Shown: positions 13,094 through 15,404 of the stretch, piece after piece | Layout: the number at the start of each line of letters is the position of its first letter | Position numbering within the stretch: the stretch's first letter is position 1 | Assembly (NCBI GenBank): GCA_003520455.1 | Contig: DOUV01000116.1 | Location: forward strand, 1-15,404 | Source of the DNA: Chloroflexota bacterium | GTDB lineage: Bacteria; Chloroflexota; Anaerolineae; Ardenticatenales; Ardenticatenaceae | Direction: 5' to 3' | DNA length: 15,404 nt | Notes under the pieces: generated by a model | Databases searched by the model: none | The model's input: only the letters and a program-made list of their open reading frames with translations | What the model was told of the DNA's origin: nothing | Program-made: the position numbers and the translations under genes

Positions 13094-13996
13094 ATGCGTT
13101 ACGACGAATCTAATCTTCTGATTCGTGGCACCGACCGGCCTACCGGCCGGCTCAATGGGGTCACGCCGGCCGAGGCTGGGTGGGCGCTCATCAACTTCGA
13201 GGTCCGTCGTTTGGGCCGGGGTGAGCGCTGGTCGTTCGACACCGGCGAGCAGGAGCTGGCCCTGGTGCTGCTCGGCGGCCGCGCGAACGTGCGTTCGAAC
13301 CGCGGTGAGTGGGGCCCGATCGGTGAGCGCACATCACCCTTCGACGGTTTACCCTGGTCGCTCTATCTGTCGCGGCGGAGCCAGCTTGAAGTTGAGGCGC
13401 TGACCGATTCGCTCGACTTCGCGGTGGCCTGGGTGCCGAGCGACGAAGATCACCCCTCGCGGTTGATTCGACCCGCGGACGTCAAGGTGGAAATCCGCGG
13501 GGGCGATAATGTCACGCGCCAGATCAATGACATGATTCCAGCGGGCTTTGACTGCCAGCGCCTGGTGGTGGTCGAGGTCTACACCCCGAGTGGCAACTGG
13601 TCGAGCTACCCGCCCCATAAGCACGACGTGCACAAGACCGATGCCGCCGGGAACCTGGTGGAAGCCGATCTTGATGAGGTCTACTACTACCGGATTGATC
13701 CGCCCGAGGGCTTCGCCTTCCAGCGAATTTATACCGCTCCGGAGTCGCCGCTGCAGCGCGCCGGCCAACCCATCGATGCCGTGCTTACGGCGCGCGATAA
13801 CGACCTCGTACTCGTACCCGAGGGCTACCACCCCGTCGTCAGCGCTCCGGGCTACACGACCTACTACCTCAACGTGCTCGCCGGCAGCGCCCAGTCGCTG
13901 GCCAACACGGACGACCCACGCTATGCCTGGGTGAAAGAGAGCTACCAGGCACGCGATCGACGGGTACCAATCTACAGTCTGAAACGGGATTCCTGA
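13094..13996 (+). CDS. iolB: 5-deoxy-glucuronate isomerase
   Basis: A 300-residue bicupin enzyme of myo-inositol catabolism that converts 5-deoxy-D-glucuronate to 5-dehydro-2-deoxy-D-gluconate, the substrate of IolC. The signature EVYTPSGNWSSYPPHKHD (about 161-178, with H175 and H177), DEVYYYR (E195), PEGFAFQRIYT and VPEGYHPVV (H246) supply the metal ligands and are close to the family consensus, as is the C-terminal YYLNVLAG. Length is normal (about 270-300). The ATG at 13094 has AAGGA seven bases before it. In-frame upstream starts run through the repeat and are not credible. It lies 86 bases after the regulator and 75 before iolC, so it forms one operon with them. Confidence 0.95.
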   Translation: MRYDESNLLIRGTDRPTGRLNGVTPAEAGWALINFEVRRLGRGERWSFDTGEQELALVLLGGRANVRSNRGEWGPIGERTSPFDGLPWSLYLSRRSQLEVEALTDSLDFAVAWVPSDEDHPSRLIRPADVKVEIRGGDNVTRQINDMIPAGFDCQRLVVVEVYTPSGNWSSYPPHKHDVHKTDAAGNLVEADLDEVYYYRIDPPEGFAFQRIYTAPESPLQRAGQPIDAVLTARDNDLVLVPEGYHPVVSAPGYTTYYLNVLAGSAQSLANTDDPRYAWVKESYQARDRRVPIYSLKRDS

Positions 13997-14071
13997 TGCC
14001 TGGGGCTCACCTTGCGCGTTGGGCATGACGGGTAGAGTTGATAAGGCGGGAGTCCCCGTGAGGCTTACTCT

Positions 14072-15100
14072 ATGGACGGAATGCAGTACGATACCTTCCA
14101 CATGGGTCGCTCGGGCCTTGACCTCTACTCCAACGACGTGGGGGCGCCGTTCGTCGAGATTAAGAGCTTCGCTGCCTACGTCGGCGGTTCACCTACCAAC
14201 ATCAGCGTTGGTGCCCGGCGGCTGGGGCTGACGCCGGTGTTGCTCACCGCTGTAGGCGAGGACCCGGTCGGTGATTTCATCCTCCATTTTTTGCGCAACG
14301 AGGGTGTGGTCACCGACTTTATTCCTCGGAAACCGGGCTACCGAACCTCCGCCGTTGTGCTCGGTATTGAACCGCCGGACAAGTTCCCGCTGGTCTTCTA
14401 CCGGGAGAATTGTGCCGATGTCCAGTTGAGCATCGATGATGTCCTCGCTGCCCCGGTCACCAAGAGTCGCGTCTTTCAGTTTGCCGGCACCAATCTGAGC
14501 AAGGAGCCGAGCCGTAGCGCGACCCTGTTCGCTGCCGAGCTCGCCCGCCAGGCTGGGATCGAGGTTGCGCTGGATATTGATTTCCGCCCCGACCAGTGGC
14601 ATGACCCACGTGCCTTCGGTGTAGCCATCCGCTCGGCGCTTCAGCTGGTCGACATCGTGCTCGGAACGCAGGATGAGATCAACGCGGCACTGCTCAGCGA
14701 CCCCCGCCAGATCAGCCTCATCCACTCTCAACTCTCCAACACCCGTGTCAGCGGGGACGTCGAGACCGCGATCCAGGCGCTCCTCTCCCTGGGGCCAAAG
14801 GCTCTGGTTGAGAAGCGCGGTGAACAGGGGGCACGGGTCCACCTGGCTGGTGGCACCAAAATCGACGCGCCCGGTTTTCCGGTGAAGGTCTACAATATTC
14901 TGGGGGCCGGCGATGCCTTCGCGGCCGGTTTTCTCTACGGTCACGTTCGTGGGTGGGACTGGTACAAGTCGGCCCGGATGGGCAACGCCTGCGGTGCGAT
15001 CGTCGTGACCAAGCATGGATGTGCCAACTTCATGCCGACCTTATCGGAGGTCGAGGCGTTTGTGGCGGGCTACGGTGGGTTCGGGGAGATCGCAGATTGA
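14072..15100 (+). CDS. iolC: 5-dehydro-2-deoxygluconokinase
   Basis: A 342-residue PfkB-family kinase that phosphorylates 5-dehydro-2-deoxygluconate, the step after IolB. IolC-specific sequence is clear: MGRSGLDLYSNDVGAPFVEI at the start, AAYVGGSPTNISVGARRLG, GIEPPDKFPLVFYRENCAD, and LDIDFRPDQWHDPRAFGV. The ATP site ILGAGDAFAAGFLYG contains the catalytic aspartate. Full length is present without breaks. The ATG at 14072 is preceded by GTGAGG at a spacing of eight; ATG 14084 is an alternative giving four residues fewer. It is the second kinase in the window and is only distantly related to the one at 8528. Operon with iolB and the downstream TIM-barrel gene. Confidence 0.96.
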   Translation: MDGMQYDTFHMGRSGLDLYSNDVGAPFVEIKSFAAYVGGSPTNISVGARRLGLTPVLLTAVGEDPVGDFILHFLRNEGVVTDFIPRKPGYRTSAVVLGIEPPDKFPLVFYRENCADVQLSIDDVLAAPVTKSRVFQFAGTNLSKEPSRSATLFAAELARQAGIEVALDIDFRPDQWHDPRAFGVAIRSALQLVDIVLGTQDEINAALLSDPRQISLIHSQLSNTRVSGDVETAIQALLSLGPKALVEKRGEQGARVHLAGGTKIDAPGFPVKVYNILGAGDAFAAGFLYGHVRGWDWYKSARMGNACGAIVVTKHGCANFMPTLSEVEAFVAGYGGFGEIAD

Positions 15101-15155
15101 GATTCTGTTCGTCGTTCTCAATCGCTACTCTCCAGTCGCTCGGAGGAGATCGAGG

Positions 15156-15404
15156 ATGACCTTCACCATTCGCCTGGCCAACGCCCCTGTGTCGTGGGGC
15201 ATTCAGGAGGGTACCGGCTGGGGGCGGGGCGAGGCCTGGGCGATGGTTTTGGACGAGATCGCCCAGGCCGGCTACGCCGGTACGGAACTGGGCGACTATG
15301 GTTTTCTCCCGACCGACCCGGCGCGGCTGCGCGAGGCGCTGGCCGCGCGCCACCTCGAGATGCTCGGCAGCTTCCTGGAGGCCAACCTCCACACACGCTC
15401 GGCC
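15156..15404 (+). CDS. IolE/IolI-like TIM-barrel sugar-phosphate isomerase or inosose dehydratase (partial)
   Basis: Only the first 83 codons are inside the window; the gene runs off the right edge. The N-terminus RLANAPVSWGI, then AGYAGTELGDYGFLPTDPAR and EMLGSFLEANLH, are typical of the xylose-isomerase-like TIM-barrel family that includes inosose dehydratase IolE and inosose isomerase IolI. GGAGGAG at 15142-15148 is well placed before the ATG at 15156. In an iolB-iolC-iolE order it probably dehydrates 2-keto-myo-inositol. Family members cannot be separated on this fragment alone, so no symbol is given. Fifty-five bases separate it from iolC. Confidence 0.8.
   Translation, partial: MTFTIRLANAPVSWGIQEGTGWGRGEAWAMVLDEIAQAGYAGTELGDYGFLPTDPARLREALAARHLEMLGSFLEANLHTRSA

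Noticed and set aside
1..15404. CRISPR array, tRNA, rRNA, insertion sequence or phage genes
   Set aside because: No regularly spaced repeats with unique spacers, no tRNA-like folds, no transposase or integrase motifs were seen on either strand.

Overview
The window is a GC-rich bacterial segment with short intergenic gaps, G-rich ribosome binding sites and sigma70-type promoters. It is packed with carbohydrate-uptake and catabolic genes. The lipoprotein of the ABC transporter has a long Pro/Ala/Thr/Gln-rich linker after its lipobox, a style common in Chloroflexota (for example Thermomicrobia/Sphaerobacter relatives). That phylum is my best guess, by inference only.

Region 1 (about 1-10600, + strand) looks like one catabolic operon. 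A HutC-type GntR regulator sits behind a strong promoter and a near-perfect DasR/NagR-type operator. It is followed by an M20 metallo-amidohydrolase, a ThuA/GATase1-like protein without cysteine, a CUT1 ABC importer (lipoprotein and two permeases, no ATPase), two genes carrying three copies of an unrecognised domain of about 113 residues, an AllA-like cupin, and a PfkB-family kinase. After these come two damaged reading frames. The first is the N-terminal half of an eIF2B/MtnA-like protein. The second is the C-terminal half of a GlmS/FrlB-type SIS protein. They are joined out of frame near 9925-9945. Regulator, importer, kinase and SIS protein together resemble the parts of fructosamine (frl) or amino-sugar (nag/das) pathways. 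The M20 enzyme would remove an acyl or amino-acid group.

Region 2 (about 10700-11450, - strand) is a single HAD-family hydrolase, convergent with region 1. A gene-free stretch of about 550 bases follows, carrying a strong 15-bp hairpin.

Region 3 (about 11929-15404, + strand) is a myo-inositol cluster. A LacI-type regulator has a consensus-like promoter and a 14-bp perfect palindromic operator. It is followed by iolB (5-deoxy-glucuronate isomerase), iolC (5-dehydro-2-deoxygluconokinase) and the start of an IolE-like TIM-barrel isomerase/dehydratase cut by the window edge. A heptamer repeat that folds into a long hairpin separates the regulator from iolB.

The most interesting items are the out-of-frame eIF2B/SIS junction, the triplicated unknown domain inside a sugar operon, and the possible new variant of an amino-sugar/Amadori-compound pathway.
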